64,000 bases of DNA from JBBECE01 sp040881985 (lineage in GTDB: Bacteria; Pseudomonadota; Alphaproteobacteria; Rhizobiales; Devosiaceae), in contig JBBECE010000014.1 of assembly GCA_040881985.1 (NCBI GenBank), forward strand, positions 65,595 through 129,594, written 5' to 3'. The notes under the pieces are model-generated. The model made no database searches, was not told the DNA's origin, and saw nothing but the letters and a program-made list of their open reading frames with translations. The first letter of the stretch is position 1. The number at the start of each line of letters is the position of its first letter. The position numbers and the translations under genes were made by a program. Shown piece by piece: positions 51,101 to 58,580 of the stretch.

Positions 51101-51572
51101 CGGTGGTGTTGACGAAGGCGGCGCGGGGGGTCTCGAGCCCGATCCGGCCCATCGCCTCGCGGAAGAGTTCGCGATCCTCGGCCTTGTCGATTGCTTCTGC
51201 CGTCGCCCCGATCATCTCGACGCCGAATTTCTCAAGGACGCCCATCTTGCGCAGCGACAGCGCGCAGTTGAGGGCGGTCTGCCCGCCCATCGTCGGCAAC
51301 AGCGCGAATCCTCCCGGCAGGACGTGCCGCTCCTTTTCGATGATCTTGGCGACGAATTCGGGGGTGATGGGTTCCATATAGGTCGCGTCGGCCAGGTCCG
51401 GGTCGGTCATGATCGTCGCCGGGTTGGAATTGACCAGCACGATCCGATAGCCCTCGGCCTTCAGCGCCTTGCAGGCCTGGGTGCCCGAATAATCGAACTC
51501 GCAGGCCTGACCGATAATGATCGGGCCGGCGCCGATAATCAGGATCGTGTCGATGTCGGTGCGCTTCGGCAT
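48105..51572 (-). CDS. carB: Carbamoyl-phosphate synthase large subunit
   Basis: Makes carbamoyl phosphate from bicarbonate, ATP and ammonia supplied by CarA, for arginine and pyrimidine synthesis. 1155 residues from ATG 51572 (MPKRTDIDTILIIGAGPIIIG). Two ATP-grasp halves are visible: TGLPAIVRPSFTLGGTGGGIAY and YPLIIRPSHVLGGRAMAIV, plus the linker and C-terminal MGS-like allosteric domain (HLAAEGIQCAIVNKVLEGRPHI). The first half has an extra charged helical insert (about residues 155-200: RFLAEHQSRLAAVAGDSAQL...) absent from the E. coli enzyme. The upstream frame runs into poly-G and N and is not coding. carA is 5 kb away on the same strand, beyond a scaffold join. Confidence 0.98.
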   Translation of the reverse strand: MPKRTDIDTILIIGAGPIIIGQACEFDYSGTQACKALKAEGYRIVLVNSNPATIMTDPDLADATYMEPITPEFVAKIIEKERHVLPGGFALLPTMGGQTALNCALSLRKMGVLEKFGVEMIGATAEAIDKAEDRELFREAMGRIGLETPRAAFVNTTDLKQRFLAEHQSRLAAVAGDSAQLAAFEKLWAEGERLRREEHRLSAQLQALDASKVTGLPAIVRPSFTLGGTGGGIAYTLEELYEMVLTGIDASPTSEVLVEESVLGWKEFEMEVVRDKADNCIIVCSIENIDPMGVHTGDSITVAPALTLTDKEYQMMRDAAIAVLREIGVETGGSNVQFAVNPEDGRLVVIEMNPRVSRSSALASKATGFPIAKVAARLAVGYTLDELENDITGGATPASFEPAIDYVVVKLPRFAFEKFPGASNRLTTSMKSVGEVMAIGRTFAESLQKALRSLETGLTGLNEIDIPGLGQGDDRNAIRAALSVATPNRLLLLAEAMRLGIDDEEIHEACRIDRWFIAQVRDLVEMEQKIRDNGLPETAPTLRMLKSLGFSDARLAELTGKTAADVARLRGKLGVVPVFKRIDTCAAEFEAPTAYMYSTYESPFAGHPADEARPTDAKKVIILGGGPNRIGQGIEFDYCCCHAAYALSEAGYETIMVNCNPETVSTDYDTSDRLYFEPLTEEDVIEILKAEQAAGTLVGVIVQFGGQTPLGLAEAVQNAGARILGTQPDAIDLAEDRDRFHKLLHRLGLAQPANGIAYSLEQARIVAGKLTYPLIIRPSHVLGGRAMAIVHSPEAFEAYVQSTLTGLVPPDIRHKYPNDKTGQINSVIASNPLLFDSFLDEATEIDVDCLCDGETVFIAGIMEHIEEAGIHSGDSACVLPPHTLSAETIAELRRQTTELALALKVGGLMNVQYAIKNGVIYVLEVNPRASRTVPFVAKVTGEPIAKIGARIMAGEKLASFTLKDKALKHIGIKEAVFPFARFPGVDTLLGPEMRSTGEVIGLDTDFATAFAKSQVAGGTKVPLEGTAFVSVKDRDKKAITQAVRQLVAGGFRIIATRGTQKHLAAEGIQCAIVNKVLEGRPHIVDSMKNGEVQLVINTTEGTQALLDSRDLRRAALMGKIPYYTTIPGAIAAVEGIFACRAGQLGVRSLQDYFAA

Positions 51573-51593
51573 AGCCCGGTTCTGCTCAAGCGT

Positions 51594-51635
<42 letters not shown>

Positions 51636-51759
51636 GGCCCGCGCGGGGGTTCGGAAATCGTCGTCTCGCGTGAAGTCGGGGGTTACTAGCCGAACGGGCG
51701 GGGATTGGAAAGCGGCAAAGCGTCTGTGGTCGCGGCGCTCGGGGGCGGAGAGTGACCGT

Positions 51760-52869
51760 CTAGCGCGCCGTCCGATAGCCCTCGGGCACGCCGCTGGTCG
51801 ACAGCACGAATTGCCAGACATGGATGCCCCGGGCGCGGAAGCCGCCGGCGCAGCTGAGCAAATAGTATTTCCACATTCGGTAGAAACGGTGCTCGTCGGG
51901 CGTGTTCGGCCGAGGCCAGTTGGCGTGGAACTTGTCGAACCACGAAGTCAGCGTCCTGTCGTAATGCGGGCCGATATTGTGCAGATCGATGACGTCGAAG
52001 AGACCCTCGATCGCCTTGCCGATCTGGGTCAGCGAGGGCAGGACGCCGCCGGGGAAAATGTATTTCTCCATCCAGGGGTCGATGGTCGTGGTCGAGACCG
52101 ACGAGCCGATCGTATGGAGCATGAAAAGCCCGCCCTCGTTCAGCGCCCGGCGAGCCGCCTCGAAATAAGTGCGGAAATTCTTGTAGCCGACATGCTCGAA
52201 CATCCCCATCGAGACGATGTGGTCGGCCTTGCCGGTAAACTCGCGATAGTCCTTGACCTGGAATTCGACCGGCAGCGATTTGTAGCGCTCGCGCCCATAG
52301 GCGGCCTGGTCGGGCGAGATGGTGACGCCGACGCAATCGGCGCCATATTTTTCGGCGGCAAAACCCATGAAGGCGCCCCAGCCGCAGCCGACGTCCCAGA
52401 CGCGGTCGCCCCTTTTGAGGCCGATCTTGCGGCAGACGAGATCGAGCTTGGCGTCCTGGGCCTCGTCGAGCGTCGAGGCCCGCTCCCAGTAGGCGCATGA
52501 ACCCGTCAAGCGAGAGTCGAGCGTCGCCTTGTAGGCCTCGGTCTCGTTGTAATGGATTCTGGCGACGCGCCTGGCGCGGCTGAGCGTTTGCATGTTGAGG
52601 AACCGCGCCTGCAAATGCTGCCAGATGAGGTTTGGGGTGATGCCGAGACCGTTGCCGAGACCGGCGCGCAGGACCCGGGCGAAGAATTCGGCAAGGTCGC
52701 CGCATTCCCACCAGCCGTCCATATAGGCTTCCCCCAGACCGAGCGAGCCCTGCGCGAAGACCCGGTTCCAGACGTTGTCGTTGAGGATTTGCGGATCCCA
52801 GGGGTCGGGCCCGTTGATCGTGACCCCCACGTCCTTGAGCATGGCCACGATCCTCGACTTCTCGCTCAT
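51760..52869 (-). CDS. cfa: Cyclopropane-fatty-acyl-phospholipid synthase
   Basis: Adds a methylene from SAM across double bonds of membrane phospholipid acyl chains. 369 residues. Motifs: GSLGLGEAYMDGWWECGDLAEFF, SAM motif VWDVGCGWGAFMGFAAEKYG, VGVTISPDQAAYGRER, SMGMFEHVGYKNFRTYF, and YIFPGGVLPSLTQI. The C-terminus is FQF-like (HVWQFVLSTSG). Monocistronic, with the toxin gene 106 bases upstream on the same strand. Confidence 0.95.
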   Translation of the reverse strand: MSEKSRIVAMLKDVGVTINGPDPWDPQILNDNVWNRVFAQGSLGLGEAYMDGWWECGDLAEFFARVLRAGLGNGLGITPNLIWQHLQARFLNMQTLSRARRVARIHYNETEAYKATLDSRLTGSCAYWERASTLDEAQDAKLDLVCRKIGLKRGDRVWDVGCGWGAFMGFAAEKYGADCVGVTISPDQAAYGRERYKSLPVEFQVKDYREFTGKADHIVSMGMFEHVGYKNFRTYFEAARRALNEGGLFMLHTIGSSVSTTTIDPWMEKYIFPGGVLPSLTQIGKAIEGLFDVIDLHNIGPHYDRTLTSWFDKFHANWPRPNTPDEHRFYRMWKYYLLSCAGGFRARGIHVWQFVLSTSGVPEGYRTAR

Positions 52870-52975
52870 CGCGGCCGCTCAACCCCCTCTAGCCGTTCGC
52901 CTTCCGAAGCGCGTGTGTAGAAAGACCGGGCCGGGGGATCAAGCCCCATTGTTGGGCGAGCGCCTCCGCAGGGAC

Positions 52976-53317
52976 CTAATCGATGGCGGCGAACGCTTGC
53001 GCCGCGAACTCGGTCACCTTCTTTCGGTCGCGTTCGCCCAGATGCCCGAGCCGCCTCAGGATCAGCCGGTTGGGCAGGGTGAAGAGCTTCCAGCGAATGT
53101 AGGATCTGTGGGCGATGCCGGCGCTCGCCCCGTCGGCGATCTCGATGTCGCTCGGCCAGATCGAGCCCGCCGCTGTGGTGATCATGGCCAGAGCGCTGTG
53201 ATCGTTCTCGGTGTTGAATGCGCGGGTCGAAAAGACCAGCGCCGGCCGCCGCTTCGAAATCGGCCGCTCGACGAAGGGGAAGGGCACGACGACGACATCA
53301 CCGAACTCACAGATCAC
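52976..53317 (-). CDS. PemK/MazF-family toxin
   Basis: 113 residues from a GTG start (53317), overlapping the antitoxin stop by 11 bases. CcdB/MazF fold: FGDVVVVPFPFVERPISKRRPALV is the classic PemK N-terminus, followed by HSALAMITTA. MazF/PemK proteins are mRNA interferases (endoribonucleases). Helical C-terminus (RDRKKVTEFAAQAFAAID). The longer open frame upstream is antitoxin read in another frame. Activity inferred from family and pairing. Confidence 0.82.
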   Translation of the reverse strand: MICEFGDVVVVPFPFVERPISKRRPALVFSTRAFNTENDHSALAMITTAAGSIWPSDIEIADGASAGIAHRSYIRWKLFTLPNRLILRRLGHLGERDRKKVTEFAAQAFAAID

Positions 53318-53657
53318 GATACGCCCGTTCGTCTTCGGGCGACTCCCACTCGGCAAGCGCCGGGCCGAGCGCCGCGAGGTAGCTGTCGGCGGTGACGACT
53401 TCCCGGACGGCCACCTGCCGGCCCGGCTTCTTGCGCATTCGGGCCCAGACCTCGCGCATTTCGGCGACCGGTTTGATGCCGAGGGTGGGGCGCCCGTCGC
53501 GCCCGTCGCGCATGCGCTGCCACTTGCCGACAATGCCGTCGATCTCGAGATCGAGCAACTCGCCCGGCTTGAGGGCGGCGAGTCGGTCTTGGAGCGCCGG
53601 ATTGCCTTCGATGCGAGTGATCCAGATAGCGTCATCGTTAATTCTGGTCGTGCTCAT
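53307..53657 (-). CDS. Putative antitoxin upstream of the PemK-like toxin
   Basis: 116 residues from ATG 53657, preceded by AAGGAG. Not a recognised antitoxin family: no clear ribbon-helix-helix or AbrB motif at the N-terminus (STTRINDDAIWITRIEGNPA), a middle LKPGELLDLEIDGIVGKWQRM, and an acidic C-terminus (LAEWESPEDERAYRDL) of the sort that wraps a toxin. Assignment rests on overlap with the toxin gene and on the operator-like repeat upstream. Confidence 0.65.
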   Translation of the reverse strand: MSTTRINDDAIWITRIEGNPALQDRLAALKPGELLDLEIDGIVGKWQRMRDGRDGRPTLGIKPVAEMREVWARMRKKPGRQVAVREVVTADSYLAALGPALAEWESPEDERAYRDL

Positions 53658-53672
53658 TTCGCAACTCCTTTG

Positions 53673-53690
53673 CCACCAGTATATAGGTGG
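53673..53690. promoter_or_regulatory. Inverted repeat in the toxin-antitoxin promoter
   Basis: CCACC-AGTATATA-GGTGG, 16-33 bases before the antitoxin ATG. The TATA-rich centre could be the -10 element on the minus strand, so a bound antitoxin or complex would shut the promoter, the usual autoregulation. Confidence 0.45.
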
Positions 53691-53819
53691 GGTGGGGGTG
53701 GGGTCAAGGAGTGACCTCGGGCCAAGGGCTTATCGACGCGACCAGGCGCGGTATCGGGCCTTTATTTCTGCGTCTTGCCGGGCGACATTGCAGGTCGGGC
53801 AATTGTCGAAGAGGCCGAA

Positions 53820-54743
53820 ATGAAGTGGCGCGGGCGCGAGCGCAGCAGCAATATCGAGGACCGGCGCGGGGCGCCCGGCGGGACGGGCCGCGGCATGGGC
53901 GGGCCCGGATCGGGCATGGGCCGCATCCGCATTCCGGTGAGCGGGGGGCGAGGTATCAGCCTTGGCGGGGTGCTTGCCTTCGCGGTCATCGTTCTGGTCG
54001 TGTCGTTCTTTTTGGGGGTTAATCCGCTGGCGCTCTTGACCGGCGAGGTGCCGCAAAGCGGCTCGGGCGGATCGGTCAGCCGGCCGATCCCGGAGGCAGG
54101 CGAGGACGAGCTCGTCGATTTCGTCGCGGTCGTCCTCAAGGAGACCGAGAATCTATGGGGCGAGGTCTTCGAGCAGAACGCCCTGACCTACACCGCCCCG
54201 ACGCTCGTCCTTTATTCGGGCCGCGACACTTCGGCCTGCGGGCTCGCCGACGCGGGGGGCGGCCCCTTCTACTGCCCGGGCGACCAGAAGATCTATCTCG
54301 ACCTTTCCTTCTACGACGAACTGCGCCGGCAGTTCGGCGCGCCGGGCGATTTCGCCCAGGCCTATGTGCTCGCCCATGAGGTCGGCCACCACGTCCAGAA
54401 CCTGACCGGGGAGATGGACCGGTTCGCCGCGTACCGGCAAGGCGCGAGCGAGACGGACATCAATTCCTATTCGGTCAGGATCGAGTTGCAGGCCGATTGT
54501 TATGCGGGGGTTTGGGCAGCCTATGCCGGACAGGAGAATCTCCTCGATTCTGGGGACATCGCGGAAGCTTTGAACGCCGCCGAGCAGATCGGGGACGATG
54601 CGATCCAGCGCCGCACGACCGGCTTTGCGGTGCCGCGCACCTTCACCCACGGCTCGTCCGAACAGCGCCGGCGCTGGTTCTCGACCGGCTACTCGTCGCA
54701 CGATGTGGGGGCCTGCGACACCTTCGAGGCCTCCACGCCGTGA
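53820..54743 (+). CDS. YpfJ-type neutral zinc metallopeptidase
   Basis: 307 residues from ATG 53820. Basic, Gly/Arg-rich N-terminus, one membrane helix (VLAFAVIVLVVSFFLGV), then a zincin domain with HEVGHHVQNLTG (two zinc His and the catalytic Glu) and the downstream ELQADCYAGVWA supplying the third ligand. C-terminal GSSEQRRRWFSTGYSSHDVGACDTF is family text of the KPN_02809/YpfJ group. Function in the envelope is not known. The cupin gene follows with near overlap. Confidence 0.92.
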   Translation: MKWRGRERSSNIEDRRGAPGGTGRGMGGPGSGMGRIRIPVSGGRGISLGGVLAFAVIVLVVSFFLGVNPLALLTGEVPQSGSGGSVSRPIPEAGEDELVDFVAVVLKETENLWGEVFEQNALTYTAPTLVLYSGRDTSACGLADAGGGPFYCPGDQKIYLDLSFYDELRRQFGAPGDFAQAYVLAHEVGHHVQNLTGEMDRFAAYRQGASETDINSYSVRIELQADCYAGVWAAYAGQENLLDSGDIAEALNAAEQIGDDAIQRRTTGFAVPRTFTHGSSEQRRRWFSTGYSSHDVGACDTFEASTP

Positions 54744-54757
54744 GCGCTTCAACTTCG

Positions 54758-55255
54758 ATGAAGATCGAGAAGCTGACCTTCGCCGATGGCGGGTCGATCC
54801 CGAACAGCCGGCTGCCGGTGCTGCTCTATCGCGGGGCGCTGTCGCCAGCGCGCACCAGCCCGGAAGCGCTCGAGGCGATGTTCGCCGAGAACGGCTGGCC
54901 ACCGGCCTGGCGGGCGCAGATTTTTGCCTTCCACCACTATCATTCGAATTGCCATGAGGCCCTCGGGATCGCCCGGGGGGAAGCGAAAGTGATGTTCGGC
55001 GGCCCGGCCGGTCGGCCGTTCGACATTCGCGCCGGCGATGTCGTCGTTATTCCGGCCGGGGTTGGGCACAAACGCCTCTCCTCGAGCGCCGAATTCCTGG
55101 TCGTCGGCGCCTATCCGCCGGGCGTGGCGCGGGATTTGTTGCGCGGCGAGCCGGGCGAGCGGCCGGAGGCCGATGTGAGCATTTCGAAGGTGCCGCTGCC
55201 GCTTACCGATCCAGTCGAAGGAATCTCGGGGTCGCTGACGAAAATCTGGCGCTGA
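54758..55255 (+). CDS. Cupin-domain protein
   Basis: 165 residues from ATG 54758; a GTG at 54740 that overlaps the peptidase stop (GTGA) is an alternative start. Single cupin barrel: FAFHHYHSNCHEALGIARGEAKVMFGG gives motif 1 (His, His, Glu) and GDVVVIPAGVGHKRLSSS motif 2. Similar proteins are annotated as cupin-domain or cytoplasmic oxidoreductase-like proteins without substrate. Probably co-transcribed with the peptidase. Confidence 0.82.
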   Translation: MKIEKLTFADGGSIPNSRLPVLLYRGALSPARTSPEALEAMFAENGWPPAWRAQIFAFHHYHSNCHEALGIARGEAKVMFGGPAGRPFDIRAGDVVVIPAGVGHKRLSSSAEFLVVGAYPPGVARDLLRGEPGERPEADVSISKVPLPLTDPVEGISGSLTKIWR

Positions 55256-55284
55256 CGGGTTTCAGCGCCCCGAAAGGAACGACG

Positions 55285-56760
55285 ATGCCGATCCCGAGGA
55301 TTCTCCATTTCACCTGGAAGGACGCACGGTTGCCGCCGAACTTCGCGCGCAATCTTGTGCGCTGGCGAGCGCTGCATCCGGGCTGGGACATTCGCTTCTA
55401 CTCCGACGCGGACATAAGGGCGTTCGTCGCCAAGGTCGCGCCGCCAACGCCCTTATTCTTCGATGCCTATCCGGTGCAAATCCAGCGCACCGACGTGTTT
55501 CGCTATTTTGCGCTCTTCGATCATGGCGGAGTCTATGCCGATCTCGATATTTATCCGCGACAGCCGATCGACGAACTTGTCGCTCAAAGCGAATGCTTCC
55601 TGGCGCTCGAACCGGAGGTGCACGCGCTTACCGGCACGATGGTGCGGCGGGCGTTGCCGTTCGTTTTCTGCAATGCCTTCATGGGGTCGGTCGCGGGTCA
55701 TCCTTTTCTCGAGAAGGTCAAGGAGCTGCTGCCTTCGAGCACGCAAGGGCCAGTACTCGAGACGACAGGTCCGGTGATGCTGATGTCGGCGGCAATGACC
55801 GGCGAACGGTCTGTACGGCCCGATCTCGTCGCCCCGGACTGTTGGTCGCCACACACCAAGTATGGCACCCGGCCGGGCACTCGGTCCGAATATTTAAGTC
55901 TGGTCCGCGAGCAGTTCACCGTTCTCGGCGAGGACCGGCCGGAGATGCTCGATCACCGCTGGGCCTACAGCTGGGGAGCCTCGGGCTCCGGCATCTGGGA
56001 TCGCCGCCTTCGCACCCTCGTGCATCGGCTGAGCGTCGGGCTCGGCTGGCGCGTCGAATGGCGCGCCGGCCCGTCGCGGGGCCGGTACAAGGTGCCGCGA
56101 AAGGATTACCATCTTCAGGGGTTCACGACGCCCGATCCCTTGCCGCGGATCACGCTGGTGGTGGAAGGCGGCACCGAAGCCGACGCCCGCAGGCTAATCG
56201 CGGCGCTCGACTACCCCGACGGATTGATCGACATCGCCGCCTCGCCGTCAGCCCGGGGATCTGAGACCGAGCTCGCGGCATGGCGCAATCGGGCCGGCGC
56301 AAAGGCGGCGTCGCGCAGCCGCTACCTCGTGCTCGCCGCACCGGGTCTCACTCATATGCCGGCCGATGCGCTGCGGCTGCTCGTCTCGACAGGACGGGAG
56401 GTGAGTGTCGCCAACGCGGTCGACGCACAAGGCAAGGCCGACGAGGAGCGGACCTTCGTGCACAGCTATACGCCGCGTGTGAGGTGGTGGCCGACGCTGC
56501 GTCGACCAGCGCGGGACGGGCCTCGCCTCAACCTCTTAACCATGAGCCTCGATGACCGAATGAGCCTTCAAATCGCGCCGCTCGACGCTTTCGGGCCGGG
56601 GCTAGTGGTGATCGACAACGCGGTCTTCCGGGCCGGGGTCAGGTTTCCCGAGCGCCCCTACAAGGGGCGGATGGGCAGCGAGGGTTTCACGATGATGGCG
56701 CGCGACCGCGGCTTCGAAGTCTGTGGACTGCCGCGCCTCAAAGTCGTGCTGCGACGCTAG
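55285..56760 (+). CDS. DXD glycosyltransferase (OCH1/GT32-like) with extra C-terminal domain
   Basis: 491 residues. N-terminal half is a GT-A glycosyltransferase of the capsular/OCH1 type: IPRILHFTWKDARLPPNF, FDAYPVQIQRTDVFRYFALF, GGVYADLDIYP with the metal-binding DXD near residue 86, and CNAFMGSVAGHPFLEKV. The C-terminal half (from about PRITLVVEGGTEADARRLI) looks like a second nucleotide-sugar-like Rossmann domain without a clear DXD. Sugar and acceptor unknown. Its last 23 bases overlap the convergent carA gene. Confidence 0.82.
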   Translation: MPIPRILHFTWKDARLPPNFARNLVRWRALHPGWDIRFYSDADIRAFVAKVAPPTPLFFDAYPVQIQRTDVFRYFALFDHGGVYADLDIYPRQPIDELVAQSECFLALEPEVHALTGTMVRRALPFVFCNAFMGSVAGHPFLEKVKELLPSSTQGPVLETTGPVMLMSAAMTGERSVRPDLVAPDCWSPHTKYGTRPGTRSEYLSLVREQFTVLGEDRPEMLDHRWAYSWGASGSGIWDRRLRTLVHRLSVGLGWRVEWRAGPSRGRYKVPRKDYHLQGFTTPDPLPRITLVVEGGTEADARRLIAALDYPDGLIDIAASPSARGSETELAAWRNRAGAKAASRSRYLVLAAPGLTHMPADALRLLVSTGREVSVANAVDAQGKADEERTFVHSYTPRVRWWPTLRRPARDGPRLNLLTMSLDDRMSLQIAPLDAFGPGLVVIDNAVFRAGVRFPERPYKGRMGSEGFTMMARDRGFEVCGLPRLKVVLRR

Positions 56761-57955
56761 GCGGAAGGTGTTCGGCGACGGGCGGAAGCCCTTTTTGCGC
56801 CCGCACCAGATTGGCGAAGCGGCGGAAAAGATAGTGGCTGTCGCGCGGCCCCGGCGACGCCTCGGGATGGTATTGGACGGAGAAGACCGGCATGCCGGTG
56901 ACCGCCAGCCCGCAATTGCTGCCATCGAAGAGCGAGCGGTGGGTCTCGGTGACACCCTTGGGCAGCGTCTTTGGATCGACGGCGAAGCCGTGATTCATCG
57001 AGACGATCTCGACCTTGCCGGTGGTGAAATCCTTGACCGGATGGTTTGCTCCGTGATGGCCCTGATGCATCTTCACGGTCTTGCCGCCAAGCGCCAAGCC
57101 GAGCAATTGGTGGCCGAGACAAATCCCGAAGACCGGCTTGCGGGTCTCGATCATCTGGCGAATGACGGGGACGGCATATTTGGCCGTCGCGGCGGGATCG
57201 CCTGGTCCGTTGGAGAGAAAAATTCCGTCGGGCTTCAGCGCCAGAATGTCCTCGGCGGTGGCGGTCGCCGAGACAACGGTCACCGCGGCGCCCTGATCGG
57301 CCAGGCACCGGAGAATGTTCCGCTTTGCCCCGTAATCGATCGCGACCACATGGAATTGCGGATCGCTCAGCCGTCCGAATCCTTCGTCCCAGCGCCAGCC
57401 CGTCTCGTCCCAGCGATAGGTCTGGGCGGTGGTGACGTCCCTGGCGAGGTCGAGGCCCTCGAGGCCGGGGAATTGCTTCAGCGCCTTCTGCATCGCCTTG
57501 TCGTCGAACCTGCCGTCCGGCGCGTGCGCGATGACGGCGTCGGGCATGCCGGAGCCGCGGATGCGCGCGGTCAACGCGCGGGTATCGAGCCCGGCGATGC
57601 CGACGATGCCACGAGCTTTCAGCCAATCGTCGAGAGGCCGCGTAGCGCGCCAGCTCGCGGGCCGGGTGATGTCGGCGCGCAAAATCACGCCGCGTACGCC
57701 CGACGTGCCGGCCATGTTGACCGTCTCGATGTCTTCCTCGTTGACGCCGACATTGCCGATATGCGGGAAGGTGAAGGTGACGATCTGCCCGGCATAGGAG
57801 GGGTCGGTGAGGATCTCCTGATAACCGGTCATGGCGGTGTTGAAGCAGACCTCGCCCGCCGCGATCCCCGTGGCGCCGAGCCCCCGCCCCTCGAGGCGCG
57901 TGCCGTCGTCAAGGATCAGCGCTCCGGTCGCCGCCACGTCCTGCCAGCCGGCCAA
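56738..57955 (-). CDS. carA: Carbamoyl-phosphate synthase small (glutaminase) subunit
   Basis: Provides ammonia from glutamine to CarB. 405 residues from TTG 57955, which has GGGAG six bases before; a longer TTG-started frame to 58018 would cover the promoter of the divergent gene. N-terminal TGYQEILTDPSYAGQIVTFTFPHIGN; class I glutaminase with nucleophile Cys in GICLGHQLLGLALGGKTVKM and His/Glu in QYHPEASPGPRD. carB is 5 kb downstream on the same strand but separated by a gap and four to six genes. Confidence 0.95.
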   Translation of the reverse strand: MAGWQDVAATGALILDDGTRLEGRGLGATGIAAGEVCFNTAMTGYQEILTDPSYAGQIVTFTFPHIGNVGVNEEDIETVNMAGTSGVRGVILRADITRPASWRATRPLDDWLKARGIVGIAGLDTRALTARIRGSGMPDAVIAHAPDGRFDDKAMQKALKQFPGLEGLDLARDVTTAQTYRWDETGWRWDEGFGRLSDPQFHVVAIDYGAKRNILRCLADQGAAVTVVSATATAEDILALKPDGIFLSNGPGDPAATAKYAVPVIRQMIETRKPVFGICLGHQLLGLALGGKTVKMHQGHHGANHPVKDFTTGKVEIVSMNHGFAVDPKTLPKGVTETHRSLFDGSNCGLAVTGMPVFSVQYHPEASPGPRDSHYLFRRFANLVRAQKGLPPVAEHLPPSVAARL

Positions 57956-57990
57956 TTCGGTCTCCCGAGGTGGGTGGTTTGAGCCGCCGG

Positions 57991-57999
57991 TGGTATAAT
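57991..57999 (+). promoter_or_regulatory. Extended -10 promoter element
   Basis: TGGTATAAT: consensus -10 TATAAT (57994-57999) with the TGN extension. No good -35 at 17 bases. It reads toward the YqeY-type gene (start 58125), giving a leader of about 120 bases. Confidence 0.5.
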
Positions 58000-58124
58000 G
58001 CCAGCTCAACCGCCGCACAAGCTGCGGGACCCCCCGCCTTTACCAAGACGGGCGAGGCGAGTTGGATTGGCCTTCGGGCAAGGCTATACCGGCGCCGAAA
58101 ATCGCAATCAGCTCAGGACCGATC

Positions 58125-58577
58125 ATGCGCGACAGGATAAACGAGGCGCTGAAAGTCGCGACCAAAGCGCGTCAGGCGTTGCGGATGTCGACGCTGCGGC
58201 TGATCAAGGCGGCGATCAAGGATCGCGATATCGACGCGCGCGGGGAGGGCCGCGAGGCGGTCACCGACCCGGAAATCCTCTCGATCATGCTGAAGATGGT
58301 GCGCCAGCGCGAGGAGTCGGCGGCGATCTATGCCGGGGCCTCGCGAATGGACCTTGCCGACAAGGAGCGCGAGGAGATCGGGATCATTCAGGAGTTTCTG
58401 CCGAGCCCGATGACCGACACCGAGGTCGGGGCGGCGATCGAGGCGGCGATCGCCGAGACCAAGGCCGAGGGGCTGCGCGACATGGGCAAGGTCGTCAACG
58501 CCCTCAGGCAAAAATTCCCGGGCCGGATCGACCTCGGCCAGGCGTCGAAGCAAGTCAAGACGAAGCTCGGGGCGTAA
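58125..58577 (+). CDS. GatB/YqeY-domain protein
   Basis: 150 residues from ATG 58125 (MRDRINEALKVATKARQALR). All-helical YqeY domain: TLRLIKAAIKDRDIDARG, KMVRQREESAAIYAGASRMDLADKE, EIGIIQEFLPSPMTD, and LRDMGKVVNALRQKFPGRID. Related to the tail of GatB, hence tRNA-binding is suspected, not shown. Often sits between carA and dnaG in alphaproteobacteria, as here. Confidence 0.92.
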   Translation: MRDRINEALKVATKARQALRMSTLRLIKAAIKDRDIDARGEGREAVTDPEILSIMLKMVRQREESAAIYAGASRMDLADKEREEIGIIQEFLPSPMTDTEVGAAIEAAIAETKAEGLRDMGKVVNALRQKFPGRIDLGQASKQVKTKLGA

Positions 58578-58580
58578 GGC

